From: Candidatus Blautia intestinavium
Lineage (GTDB): Bacteria; Bacillota; Clostridia; Lachnospirales; Lachnospiraceae
Length of the DNA: 41,083 nt
Direction of reading: 5' to 3'
Assembly: GCA_019113745.1 (NCBI GenBank)
Contig: DXGV01000011.1
Span: 1 to 41,083, forward strand
The position numbers and the translations under genes were made by a program. Below the pieces are notes generated by a model. It saw only the letters and a program-made list of their open reading frames with translations. It was not told where the DNA came from and made no database searches. Below, piece by piece: positions 24,144 to 32,606 of the stretch (position 1 is the first letter of the stretch; every line of letters begins with the position of its first letter).

Positions 24144-26600
24144 ATGATTAATAAGCAGTTCAAGAAGGAAGCTTTCAAGGAAAGCGTAAAAGAAAATGTA
24201 AAATTCCTTTACCGCAAAACGCTGGAAGAAGCTACACAGGAGCAGATCTTCCAGGCAGTCAGCTATACGGTGAAGGACGTCATCATTGACAACTGGCTTG
24301 AATCACAGAACGCATTTAAGGAACAGGATCCCAAAATCGTATATTATATGTCCATGGAATTTCTTATGGGCCGCGCTCTGGGCAACAACCTTCTCAACCT
24401 TACCGCTTACGATGAGGTAAAGGAAGCTCTGGAAGAGCTTGGCCTGGATCTGAACGTGATCGAGGATCAGGAGCCGGATCCGGCGCTTGGAAACGGAGGA
24501 CTGGGACGTCTTGCAGCCTGTTTCCTGGATTCTCTGGCAACATTGAACTACTGTGCTTACGGATGTGGCATCCGCTATCATTACGGTATGTTCAAGCAGG
24601 AGATCAGAGACGGATTCCAGGTGGAAGTGCCGGATAACTGGCTGAAAAACGGCTATCCTTTTGAACTGCGCCGTCCGGAATACGCCAAGGAAGTACACTT
24701 CGGCGGATATGTGCGCGTAGAATATGATCCAGCTACAGGCTCAAACCGTTTTATCCATGAGGGATACCAGGCGGTAAAGGCGATTCCATACGATATGCCG
24801 ATCCTGGGATATAACAATGATATCGTAAACACCCTTCGTATCTGGGACGCGGAGCCTATCGTAGACTTCGGTCTGGACTCTTTCGATAAGGGTGATTATA
24901 AGAAGGCAGTGGAGCAGGAGAACCTTGCCCGCAATATCGTAGAGGTGCTTTACCCCAACGACAACCATATGGCAGGTAAGGAGCTGCGTCTGAAACAGCA
25001 GTACTTCTTCGTATCCGCAAGCCTCCAGGCAGCCATTGCCAAATACAAAAAACAGCACAGCGACATCAGGAAACTCTATGAGAAGGCAGTTTTCCAGATG
25101 AACGATACCCATCCTACCGTTGCAGTAGCAGAGCTGATGCGTATCCTTATGGATGAGGAAGGCCTTGGATGGGACGAGGCATGGGACGTTACCACCAAAT
25201 GCGTGGCGTACACCAACCATACCATTATGTCCGAAGCTCTGGAAAAATGGCCTATCGAGCTGTTCTCCAGACTGCTTCCCCGTGTGTACCAGATCATCGA
25301 GGAGATCAACCGCCGCTTCATCATCGAAGTGCAGGCGAAATATCCGGGCAACTACGAGAAGATCAAGAAAATGGCTATCATCTATGACGGCCAGGTGAAG
25401 ATGGCCCATCTTGCCATTGTTGCAGGTTTCTCTGTAAACGGTGTGGCACAGCTTCATACAGAGATTCTGAAGAATCAGGAGCTGAAGGACTTCTATGAGA
25501 TGATGCCGGAGAAATTCAACAACAAGACAAACGGCATTACCCAGAGACGGTTCCTTCTTCACGGAAACCAGCTTCTGGCGAAATGGGTAACAGACCACAT
25601 CGGTCCGGACTGGATCACAGATCTCTCTCAGATCAGCAAGCTTAAACTGTATGTGGACGACGAGAGAGCCCAGCAGGAATTTATGAACATCAAGTTCCAG
25701 AACAAGCAGCGCCTTGCGAAATATATCCTGGAGCACAACGGTGTGGAGGTGGATCCTCATTCCATCTTCGACGTACAGGTTAAGAGACTTCACGAGTACA
25801 AACGCCAGCTTCTGAATATCCTGCATGTGATCTATCTGTACGATAAGCTGAAGAGAAATCCGGGCATGGAGTTCTATCCCAGAACCTTTATCTTCGGAGC
25901 GAAAGCTTCCGCAGGATACGCCCGCGCGAAGAAGATCATCAAACTGATCAACTCCGTGGCTGATGTTGTGAACAACGACAAGTCCATCGACAACAAGCTG
26001 AAAGTAGTATTTATCGAGAACTACCGCGTATCCAATGCGGAGATGATCTTTGCGGCGGCAGACGTTTCCGAGCAGATTTCTACTGCAAGTAAAGAGGCGT
26101 CCGGTACAGGTAACATGAAGTTCATGCTCAACGGCGCGCCCACACTGGGAACCATGGACGGCGCGAACGTGGAGATCGTGGAAGAGGTAGGAGCAGAAAA
26201 CGCTTTCATCTTCGGTCTCAGCGCTGACGAAGTTATCAACTACGAGAATAACGGCGGCTATGATCCTCATGTGATCTACAACACAGACGGCGAGATCCGT
26301 CAGGTTCTCATGGAGCTGATCAATGGAACATTCTCCAGCGATACAGAACTGTTCCGTGATATTTACGATTCTCTTCTGTATACTAAGGGATTTGACAAAG
26401 CCGACCAGTACTTTACTCTGGCTGATTTCCGTTCCTATGCGGAAGCGCAGGAGCGTGTGGAAGCCGCATACAGAGACGAGAAGCGCTGGGCGAGAATGGC
26501 TATGATGAATACCGCATGCAGCGGAAAGTTCTCTTCCGACAGAACTATCGAGGAGTATGTAAAGGACATCTGGCATCTCGACAAGGTTTATATTAAATAA
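24144..26600 (+). CDS. glgP: Glycogen/starch phosphorylase
   Basis: Releases glucose-1-phosphate from alpha-1,4-glucans with phosphate, using PLP; 818 aa, full family length. Motifs include DPALGNGGLGRLAACFLDS, the nucleotide/PLP region EASGTGNMKFMLNGA with the PLP lysine at about 659, and LGTMDGANVEI. AGGAGGAG precedes the ATG. It lies only 12 bases after ileS and may be partly co-transcribed under the T-box, an unusual pairing of protein synthesis and glycogen use. No other glycogen gene is nearby. Confidence 0.97.
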   Translation: MINKQFKKEAFKESVKENVKFLYRKTLEEATQEQIFQAVSYTVKDVIIDNWLESQNAFKEQDPKIVYYMSMEFLMGRALGNNLLNLTAYDEVKEALEELGLDLNVIEDQEPDPALGNGGLGRLAACFLDSLATLNYCAYGCGIRYHYGMFKQEIRDGFQVEVPDNWLKNGYPFELRRPEYAKEVHFGGYVRVEYDPATGSNRFIHEGYQAVKAIPYDMPILGYNNDIVNTLRIWDAEPIVDFGLDSFDKGDYKKAVEQENLARNIVEVLYPNDNHMAGKELRLKQQYFFVSASLQAAIAKYKKQHSDIRKLYEKAVFQMNDTHPTVAVAELMRILMDEEGLGWDEAWDVTTKCVAYTNHTIMSEALEKWPIELFSRLLPRVYQIIEEINRRFIIEVQAKYPGNYEKIKKMAIIYDGQVKMAHLAIVAGFSVNGVAQLHTEILKNQELKDFYEMMPEKFNNKTNGITQRRFLLHGNQLLAKWVTDHIGPDWITDLSQISKLKLYVDDERAQQEFMNIKFQNKQRLAKYILEHNGVEVDPHSIFDVQVKRLHEYKRQLLNILHVIYLYDKLKRNPGMEFYPRTFIFGAKASAGYARAKKIIKLINSVADVVNNDKSIDNKLKVVFIENYRVSNAEMIFAAADVSEQISTASKEASGTGNMKFMLNGAPTLGTMDGANVEIVEEVGAENAFIFGLSADEVINYENNGGYDPHVIYNTDGEIRQVLMELINGTFSSDTELFRDIYDSLLYTKGFDKADQYFTLADFRSYAEAQERVEAAYRDEKRWARMAMMNTACSGKFSSDRTIEEYVKDIWHLDKVYIK

Positions 26601-26646
26601 AAAGAAATTATATATGATATGAAGCAGTAAATAAGCCGCAATTAAG

Positions 26647-26685
26647 AAGCGCCAGTTCCGGCAAGTTCCGGTTCTGACGCTTTTT
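26647..26685 (+). terminator. Terminator after glgP
   Basis: AAGCG-C-CAG-TT-CCGG pairs with CCGG-TT-CTG-A-CGCTT around a short loop, then TTTTT. Confidence 0.85.
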
Positions 26686-26782
26686 AATCTATTACAATCT
26701 GAAATCTGGTTTCCGATCCGGTTCTGACAGTCCGCTCAGAGGAATAAAATATGGAGAACGCAATGACGGCGGAGAGTTTCTG

Positions 26783-27394
26783 ATGACATATTTGTGGGGC
26801 GGAATGATCCTGGTGGGGATTATTTACGGAGCTTTTACAGGAAATCTTAAGGAAGTGTCAGAGGCGGTCGTTTCCTCATCCGGGGAGGCGGTAAGCCTCT
26901 GTATTTCCATGGCGGGGATCACAGCCGTGTGGACAGGTATCATGAAGATTGCGGAGAATACAGGACTGGTGGCGGGAATCGCAGGAAAAATGCGGCCTCT
27001 GATCCGATTTTTGTTTCCGCGGATAGATCCTGACTCCAGAGCGGGCAGATTTATCTGCTTAAATTTTCTTTCAAACTGCCTGGGGCTATCATGGGCCAGT
27101 ACAAGCTCGGGACTGATCGCTGTCAGAGAACTGGCGGATCTGGAGGAAAAGCGAAGAAAAACAGGAGCCGGAGGACAGAAAAAAGGAATTGCAAGCAATG
27201 AAATGTGTACTTTCCTGATCATTAATGTGTCTTCTCTGCAGTTGATCCCCGTAAATATGATCGCTTACCGCACCCAGTACGGCAGCGTGAATCCAACTGC
27301 TATCGTGGGCCCCGCGCTCCTGGCTACGGCAGTGAGCACCGGGGCAGCCGTTATTTTCTGCCGGATCGCGGACAGAAAGGAGAGACAGTTGTGA
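26783..27394 (+). CDS. spmA: Spore maturation protein A
   Basis: Membrane protein with a nucleoside-recognition (Gate) domain, 203 aa. In B. subtilis SpmA and SpmB act together in core dehydration and heat resistance of spores. Conserved features are SGEAVSLCISMAGITAVWTGIMKIAE, LSNCLGLSWASTSSGLIAVREL and SSLQLIPVNMIAYRTQYGS...VGPALLAT, with about four hydrophobic spans. It overlaps spmB by 4 bases (GTGA). The ATG also overlaps by one base the TGA of a 10-codon reading frame (26751-26783), which may couple translation. Mother-cell sporulation control is expected; no sigma-E motif was confidently seen. Confidence 0.93.
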   Translation: MTYLWGGMILVGIIYGAFTGNLKEVSEAVVSSSGEAVSLCISMAGITAVWTGIMKIAENTGLVAGIAGKMRPLIRFLFPRIDPDSRAGRFICLNFLSNCLGLSWASTSSGLIAVRELADLEEKRRKTGAGGQKKGIASNEMCTFLIINVSSLQLIPVNMIAYRTQYGSVNPTAIVGPALLATAVSTGAAVIFCRIADRKERQL

Positions 27395-27918
27395 AAATGA
27401 TTTCATTTCTTTCCAGTATGCTGATCCCTCTTATATTGTTTTATGTAATAGGCTACGGGCTTTTGGTAAAAAGAGACGTTTATCATGATTTTCTGGAAGG
27501 AGCCGGGGACGGACTGAAAATCGTAAAGAATCTGATTCCCACACTGATCGGGCTGATGACAGGCGTAGGCGTCTTAAGGGCTTCCGGTTTTCTGGATTTT
27601 CTGGGAAATGTTCTTGGAAAAGTGACGTCCGCCGCGGGGATTTCTCCGGAGATCGTGCCGCTGGCTCTTGTGCGGCTGTTTTCTTCCAGCGCGGCGTCCG
27701 GACTTCTTCTGGATATATTCAAGGAATTTGGAACAGATTCCCTGACAGGATTCACAGCCAGCCTGATCCTGAGCTCCACAGAGAGCGTATTTTACTGTAT
27801 GAGTGTTTACTTTGGTTCCGTGGGGGTACAGAAGACAAGGTATACTCTGGCGGGGGCCCTTACGGCCACCCTTGCCGGGATAGCGGCGTCTGTCTGGCTG
27901 GCAAGGTATCTGCTGTGA
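27391..27918 (+). CDS. spmB: Spore maturation protein B
   Basis: Partner of SpmA in spore core dehydration; 175 aa, the usual size, with a Gate-type nucleoside-recognition domain. Features are LIPLILFYVIGYGLLVKRDVYHDFLEGAGDGLK, LIGLMTGVGVLRASG and STESVFYCMSVYFGSVGVQKTRYTL. The start is GTG at 27391: AAAGGAGA lies 6 bases upstream and the codon overlaps the spmA stop. The next gene converges from the right with only 9 bases between stops, so no terminator separates them. Confidence 0.93.
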   Translation: MKMISFLSSMLIPLILFYVIGYGLLVKRDVYHDFLEGAGDGLKIVKNLIPTLIGLMTGVGVLRASGFLDFLGNVLGKVTSAAGISPEIVPLALVRLFSSSAASGLLLDIFKEFGTDSLTGFTASLILSSTESVFYCMSVYFGSVGVQKTRYTLAGALTATLAGIAASVWLARYLL

Positions 27919-27927
27919 TATCCCTGC

Positions 27928-28668
27928 CTACACAAGAGACTGGTTTTTCTTTATGGTTTCCTGAATGATATTCCGGGTGTAGGTTCCCAGATGCTTCTGG
28001 GCGTCTCTGTCCAGGTCTTTTACATAAACCGGGGCGCAGTATTCGATCACCACATGACATGGTTTTACCTTCGGAAAATGCGCCTCAAAAATTTCCGCCG
28101 TATTGTTCATTGCAATGGGAACAATGGGGCATCCGGTCTTACTGGCGATCTTAAAGCTTCCTTCATGAAAGGGAAGAAGTTCAGATTCATCCTGATTTTT
28201 ATTTCTGGTGCCTTCCGGAAAGATGCAGATAGAAATTCCCGACTTGATTTTTTCAATGGCGGTAAGGATAGTCTTTAATCCCTGTTTGATATCTTTGCGG
28301 TCAAGAAACAGACAGTGAAGATATTTCATCCAGTTGGAGAGGAGAGGGTACCGTTCCATCTCTTTTTTGGCAATGTAGCCGGTACGCCGCACGCAGCGGG
28401 TATAAGTCAGAAGAATGTCAAAATAGCTCCGGTGGTTGCCGATATAGAGCACAGGAGTGTCTTTCGGGACATTCTCCTCTCCGATAACAGTGATCCTGGT
28501 TCCGGCGATCTTCAGAATAAATCTGAATAGGCCCTGGATGAGACGCAGGGAACTGACGTCCTTTTTTATGGGGGCAAATTTTCCAATGATCCATTCTGCC
28601 AGAAGAATAGGAATGGACAGGATCAGAAATCCTACTACTGTAATTACGATCAATATAAAACGTATCAT
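27928..28668 (-). CDS. plsC: 1-acyl-glycerol-3-phosphate acyltransferase (PlsC)
   Basis: Adds the second acyl chain to lysophosphatidic acid to make phosphatidic acid at the inner membrane. About 246 aa. One or two N-terminal membrane segments (1-30) are followed by catalytic NHRSYFD (His79, Asp84; HX4D) and substrate motif FPEGTRN. I prefer the ATG at 28668 because AGAGG lies 8 bases before it; ATG at 28674 would leave almost no spacing. It is a monocistronic gene convergent with spmB. Other acyltransferases of the PlsC fold cannot be fully excluded. Confidence 0.92.
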   Translation of the reverse strand: MIRFILIVITVVGFLILSIPILLAEWIIGKFAPIKKDVSSLRLIQGLFRFILKIAGTRITVIGEENVPKDTPVLYIGNHRSYFDILLTYTRCVRRTGYIAKKEMERYPLLSNWMKYLHCLFLDRKDIKQGLKTILTAIEKIKSGISICIFPEGTRNKNQDESELLPFHEGSFKIASKTGCPIVPIAMNNTAEIFEAHFPKVKPCHVVIEYCAPVYVKDLDRDAQKHLGTYTRNIIQETIKKNQSLV

Positions 28669-28847
28669 TTCCATTACCTCTTTGTAAGTTTTATCTCAAA
28701 AGCGGCGCGGCCTTCCTGGAAAGATGCGCCAAAGCCGGTGTAGACTGACGCTACAGAACAATTATACTCATTTTGGAAAATACTTGCAATAAATCTTTTT
28801 TCTTCCACATAGAATACATACTGAGGAACAGACTGGGGTGGCATTTT

Positions 28848-29252
28848 ATGAAAAAAGCAGCCTTCCTGCTCTGGATTGTTGCGGCTCTTCTGGCGTTAAG
28901 CGGATGCCGCGCAATACGCATTGAGGAGGCGGAGAGGACGCCTCTTAAATATACAGTGATGGACAGCGCCGGGATTCCGGAGGAAGCGGCTGCCTTGATC
29001 GAAGAAAAGAAGGCTGCGGAATTCCAGATGGTCTATCAGAGCGGGGAAGATATGTATCTGATCAAAGGCTATGGAAGACAGATGAGCGGAGGCTACAGCA
29101 TACAGGTGACAGACCTCTCCGCATCGTCCACGGCGGTCTTTTTTGAGACGAAACTCATCGGGCCTTCAAAAAGCAGCCAGAGCGGCGAGCCTTCTTACCC
29201 GTATATTGTAGTAAAAACAGAGTACCGGGAAGAACCGGTGCAGTTTCAGTAA
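28848..29252 (+). CDS. PrcB-like lipoprotein
   Basis: 134-aa secreted protein with a lipobox LALSGC (Cys about 20) after a short signal peptide. The C-terminal half has MSGGYSIQVTDLSAS and ending PYIVVKTEYR, matching the PrcB_C domain first described in a Treponema protease complex; its function in Firmicutes is unknown. The start at 28848 is chosen for the signal peptide (MKKAAFLL) and GGGGTGG upstream. It is followed after 20 bases by the SipL-like gene, so the two are probably one operon and may both act in spore formation; that link is inference. Confidence 0.8.
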   Translation: MKKAAFLLWIVAALLALSGCRAIRIEEAERTPLKYTVMDSAGIPEEAAALIEEKKAAEFQMVYQSGEDMYLIKGYGRQMSGGYSIQVTDLSASSTAVFFETKLIGPSKSSQSGEPSYPYIVVKTEYREEPVQFQ

Positions 29253-29272
29253 ATGACCAGGAGGAAAGCAAA

Positions 29273-30829
29273 GTGGAATTAAGAAAAGAAGATATTCAGA
29301 TGCTCCGTATAAAAAACAGGGCGGCCAGTCAGGTTACTTTTGATATGGATTATAATGTGCCGGACGCGAAGCCTGACATCGGAAGAATGATCCAGAATAA
29401 AGGGGACGTGACAATGGAAGAAGTACGTCTTAACGACGGCCACGCCTTTCTCAGAGGAAACCTGAACGTAGATCTTCTCTATGTTGGCGAGGAGGAAGGC
29501 AGGGTGTACAGTCTGTCCGCCAGACTCCCCATTGAAGAAACGCTGAACCTGGAGGGAATCGTAAGCGGGGATAAGCTCTGCCTGAAATGGGAGATCGAGG
29601 ATCTGAGCCTTTATCTGATACATTCCAGAAAACTGAACATTAAGGCGGTAGTGACTTTCTACGCGGTGGTGGATGAACTGAACGGAGTCCGTCTTCCCGC
29701 GGCTCTGGACGATGAGTCCATATCGGTAAAAAAGAAAACAATGCGGCTTTTGAGTCTTGCCGTACATAAAAAAGATACGCTCCGGAAAAAAGAGGAGATC
29801 ACGCTGGCGTCCAATAAACCTAATATTGCGGAACTTCTGTGGCATACAACTGAGGTAAGAGGCCTGGATCTGCGGCCGGAGGACGGCATGATAAGAGCGA
29901 AAGGAGAGCTGTTTGTTTTCGTCATGTACACAGGAGACGACGAAACTGGTTCCCTTCAGTGGCTGGAGTACTCTGTTCCCTTTACCGGAGAGGTGGAATG
30001 TGGAGGCTGTACTGCAGAAATGATCCCCAATATGGAGTATTCTGTTATCCATCAGTCTGTGGAGGTAAAGCCGGACGCCGACGGAGAAGAGAGGCTGCTC
30101 ATAGCGGATGTAGTGCTGGAGCTTGATATGAAACTGTATCAGGAGGAAGACCATGAGGTGATCCTGGATGTTTATTCTCCTTTCTGTCAGTGTATTCCCC
30201 AGGGAAAGAAGGAAACGCTTGAAAGCCTTCTGATCAGGAACTTCTCCAAATGCCGTCTGTCCGACAGGATCGGCGTAAAGGAAACCCAGGGGAAAATACT
30301 TCAGATCTGTCATGGACAGGGCAGAGTGAAGGTGGATAAAACAACTGTTGTAGAGAACGGCGTCCAGGTGGAAGGAATCGTACATATGAGGATCCTTTAT
30401 ATCATCGGGAACGACGATATGCCGTTTTATTCCATGGAAACAATCCTTCCCTTTACACATACCGTAGAGGCAAGAGGGATATCGAAAGACAGCGTATACC
30501 ATCTTCATGCGGATCTGGAACAGATGGCGACCACCATGGTGGACAGCAATGAGATTGAAGTAAAAGCCACCGTAAGCCTGAACGTGCTTGTGATAAGCTG
30601 TACAGAGGAAATGATCATTGATAAGGTAGAAGTTCAGCCTCTTGATAAGGAAAAGGTACGCAGCATGCCGGGAATCACCGTTTATATGGTAAAATCCGGA
30701 GATACGCTCTGGGATATCGCAAAAAAATTTTATACGACAGTGGAAGAAATCTGCGTCAGAAACGATCTGGAAAACGGGGAGATCGAACAGGGACAGCCGC
30801 TACTGCTGATAAAAAAAGTAGAGGAATGA
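29273..30829 (+). CDS. SipL-like spore protein with LysM domain
   Basis: 518 aa. Repeated DUF3794 (SPOCS) beta-rich domains fill about 1-440; segments such as DGMIRAKGELFVFVMYTGDD and VVENGVQVEGIVHMRILYI are typical. A LysM domain sits at about 467-514 (VKSGDTLWDIAKKFYTTVEEI). This is the layout of C. difficile SipL, which binds SpoIVA through LysM and is needed for spore coat assembly. The start is GTG at 29273 with AGGAGG 8 bases before. No signal peptide, as expected for a mother-cell protein. Confidence 0.87.
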   Translation: MELRKEDIQMLRIKNRAASQVTFDMDYNVPDAKPDIGRMIQNKGDVTMEEVRLNDGHAFLRGNLNVDLLYVGEEEGRVYSLSARLPIEETLNLEGIVSGDKLCLKWEIEDLSLYLIHSRKLNIKAVVTFYAVVDELNGVRLPAALDDESISVKKKTMRLLSLAVHKKDTLRKKEEITLASNKPNIAELLWHTTEVRGLDLRPEDGMIRAKGELFVFVMYTGDDETGSLQWLEYSVPFTGEVECGGCTAEMIPNMEYSVIHQSVEVKPDADGEERLLIADVVLELDMKLYQEEDHEVILDVYSPFCQCIPQGKKETLESLLIRNFSKCRLSDRIGVKETQGKILQICHGQGRVKVDKTTVVENGVQVEGIVHMRILYIIGNDDMPFYSMETILPFTHTVEARGISKDSVYHLHADLEQMATTMVDSNEIEVKATVSLNVLVISCTEEMIIDKVEVQPLDKEKVRSMPGITVYMVKSGDTLWDIAKKFYTTVEEICVRNDLENGEIEQGQPLLLIKKVEE

Positions 30830-30849
30830 GAAAAGCAGGAGAAAGGTTA

Positions 30850-30878
30850 TTGAAATTCCGCGGAGAATCATTTAGAAT
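30850..30878 (+). promoter_or_regulatory. Promoter of the ispE-gntR operon
   Basis: TTGAAA (30850-30855), 17 bases, TAGAAT (30873-30878). The two GTATAC sites just downstream would cover the transcription start and early leader. Confidence 0.65.
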
Positions 30879-30889
30879 ATAAAAAGAAA

Positions 30890-30920
30890 TTGTATACAAA
30901 GTACAGGAAACCGTATACAA
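30890..30920. promoter_or_regulatory. Paired GTATAC sites, likely GntR operators
   Basis: A perfect palindrome TTGTATACAA (30890-30899) and a second copy CGTATACAAA (30912-30921) have their GTATAC cores exactly 21 bases apart, two helical turns. GntR/FadR-group regulators favour GT-N-AC palindromes of this kind, and one is encoded in the same operon. Confidence 0.6.
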
Positions 30921-30962
30921 AAAACACAGATGCTAAAAAACGAAAGAACAGGGGAGAAGCTT

Positions 30963-31841
30963 ATGCGGCTGAGAGCAATGGCAAAAATCAATCTGGGACT
31001 TGATGTGATCCGAAAAAGAGAGGACGGATATCATGAAGTGCGTATGATCATGCAGACCATACGGATGTACGATACACTTGATATACGCAGAAAACAGGCT
31101 CCGGGGATCTCTCTGACGGTAAATCTGCCTTATATTCCCTGTGATGAAAGAAATCTGGTATATAAAGCCGCCAAACTTCTTATGGAGGAATTTCAGATAC
31201 AGGAAGGCATAAGCATGAAACTGACAAAAGCGATTCCTGTAGCGGCAGGCATGGCAGGAGGAAGCTCGGACGCCGCCGCCGCCCTGGTAGGCGTGAACCG
31301 TCTTTTCCGTCTGGGGCTCAATCAGAAAGAGCTGATGGAGCGGGCGGTCAAGATCGGAGCCGACGTGCCTTACTGTGTGATGAGAGGAACGGCTCTGGCA
31401 GAAGGGATCGGGGAAAAGCTTACGCCTCTCTCTCCGCTCCCCAACTGTTATGTGCTGGTGGGAAAACCGGGGATCAGCGTCTCCACAAAGACAGCTTACG
31501 AAAATCTGAAGCTTGATGAGATCAATAAGCATCCGGACATTGACGGTATGATCCGGGACATCCAAAAAGGCGATCTGCATTCCATGACGGAAAAAATGGA
31601 GAATGTATTTGAACCCGGAATCATTGAAAAATATCCGGTGATCCAGGAAATCAAGGATTTTATGGAAGCGCGGGGAGCAATGAAGGCGATGATGAGCGGA
31701 AGCGGTCCTACGGTGTTTGGAATCTTTGAGGATAAAAGAAAGCTTTTTGCTGCGGCGGACGCTCTGAAAAAAAGCGCTCTGGCGAAGACCGTGTTTGCCG
31801 CCAGGATCTACAACCCCAGGGGAGGTACAGAAGATGAATGA
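30963..31841 (+). CDS. ispE: 4-diphosphocytidyl-2-C-methyl-D-erythritol kinase
   Basis: ATP-dependent GHMP kinase of the non-mevalonate isoprenoid pathway; 292 aa. It shows AMAKINLGLDV, the ATP loop PVAAGMAGGSSDAAAAL and the C-terminal MKAMMSGSGPTVFGIF. The start at 30963 (MRLRAMAKINL) follows AGGGGAGAAG; longer in-frame codons upstream lack a ribosome site. It overlaps gntR by 8 bases. Placement of an ispE with a GntR repressor and palindromic sites suggests regulated isoprenoid supply. Neighbours upstream are spore genes. Confidence 0.96.
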   Translation: MRLRAMAKINLGLDVIRKREDGYHEVRMIMQTIRMYDTLDIRRKQAPGISLTVNLPYIPCDERNLVYKAAKLLMEEFQIQEGISMKLTKAIPVAAGMAGGSSDAAAALVGVNRLFRLGLNQKELMERAVKIGADVPYCVMRGTALAEGIGEKLTPLSPLPNCYVLVGKPGISVSTKTAYENLKLDEINKHPDIDGMIRDIQKGDLHSMTEKMENVFEPGIIEKYPVIQEIKDFMEARGAMKAMMSGSGPTVFGIFEDKRKLFAAADALKKSALAKTVFAARIYNPRGGTEDE

Positions 31842-32535
31842 TTTTTCCGTTGACATGAACGAATATCTGCCGCTGCGCGACGTGGTGTTTAATACTTTGA
31901 GAAAAGCCATACTCAAGGGAGAACTCAGGCCGGGAGAAAGGCTGATGGAGATCGCTCTTGCGGAACGGCTGGGAGTCAGCAGGACTCCGGTCCGGGAAGC
32001 CATGCGCAAGCTGGAACTGGAGGGCCTGGTGGTCATGATCCCAAGAAGAGGCGCTCAGGTGGCGAATATTACAGAGAAGGATCTTAACGATGTGCTGGAA
32101 GTGAGGATCGCCCTGGAGAATCTTTCTATCCAGAAAGCCTGCTCCTGTATGACGGAGGAACAACTGGAAAAGCTCTGGGAGGCCGCCCGTAAATTTGAGA
32201 GTATGACGGAGGACGGGAATCTGGTGAAGCTGGCGGAGGCGGATGTGGACTTTCACGAGGTGATCTACCGCTCGTCTGATAACCGGCGCTTAAACCAGGT
32301 GCTGAATAATCTCCGGGAACAGATCTACCGCTATCGTGTGGAGTATCTCAAGGATGAAGATACACGGAAGATCCTTGTAAAGGAGCATGAAGAGATTTAC
32401 CGCGCCATTAAAGAAAGAGATGTAAAAAGAGCCCAGGAAATTTCCTACCGCCATATCGAAAACCAGAGGGAAGCGATCATACGCTCCATCAGGGAGGAAG
32501 CGGCGAATCAGGAAAAAAACGGAAAACGTAAATAA
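31834..32535 (+). CDS. GntR-family regulator (FadR/FCD subgroup)
   Basis: 233 aa. A winged helix fills about 8-75 (LRDVVFNTLRKAILKGELRPGERLMEIALAERLGVSRTPVREAMRKLELEGLV). The FCD effector domain fills about 85-215, with likely metal-binding residues in DVDFHEVIY and YRHIENQR (Asp and His residues). The start at 31834 is set by GGGGAGG and overlaps the end of ispE by 8 bases. It probably controls its own operon through the GTATAC sites at 30890-30920. The ligand, likely an organic acid, is unknown. Confidence 0.92.
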   Translation: MNDFSVDMNEYLPLRDVVFNTLRKAILKGELRPGERLMEIALAERLGVSRTPVREAMRKLELEGLVVMIPRRGAQVANITEKDLNDVLEVRIALENLSIQKACSCMTEEQLEKLWEAARKFESMTEDGNLVKLAEADVDFHEVIYRSSDNRRLNQVLNNLREQIYRYRVEYLKDEDTRKILVKEHEEIYRAIKERDVKRAQEISYRHIENQREAIIRSIREEAANQEKNGKRK

Positions 32536-32557
32536 AAATATATAAGCTGGTTATGAT

Positions 32558-32588
32558 AAGAGAGATAGAAGATGTCTCTCTTTTTTTA
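32558..32588 (+). terminator. Terminator after gntR
   Basis: AAGAGAGA (32558-32565), loop TAGAAGATG, TCTCTCTT (32575-32582) continuing into a run of T to 32587. Confidence 0.8.
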
Positions 32589-32606
32589 TGGTTCAGGTGA
32601 TGAAAA

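Noticed and set aside
24741-26576. 611-codon open frame on the minus strand inside glgP
   Set aside because: It is antisense to a clearly conserved phosphorylase gene and reflects codon bias; no start signal or recognisable domain.
29279-30508. 409-codon minus-strand frame opposite the SipL-like gene
   Set aside because: Shadow frame; no ribosome site and no family features, while the plus-strand frame has SPOCS and LysM domains.
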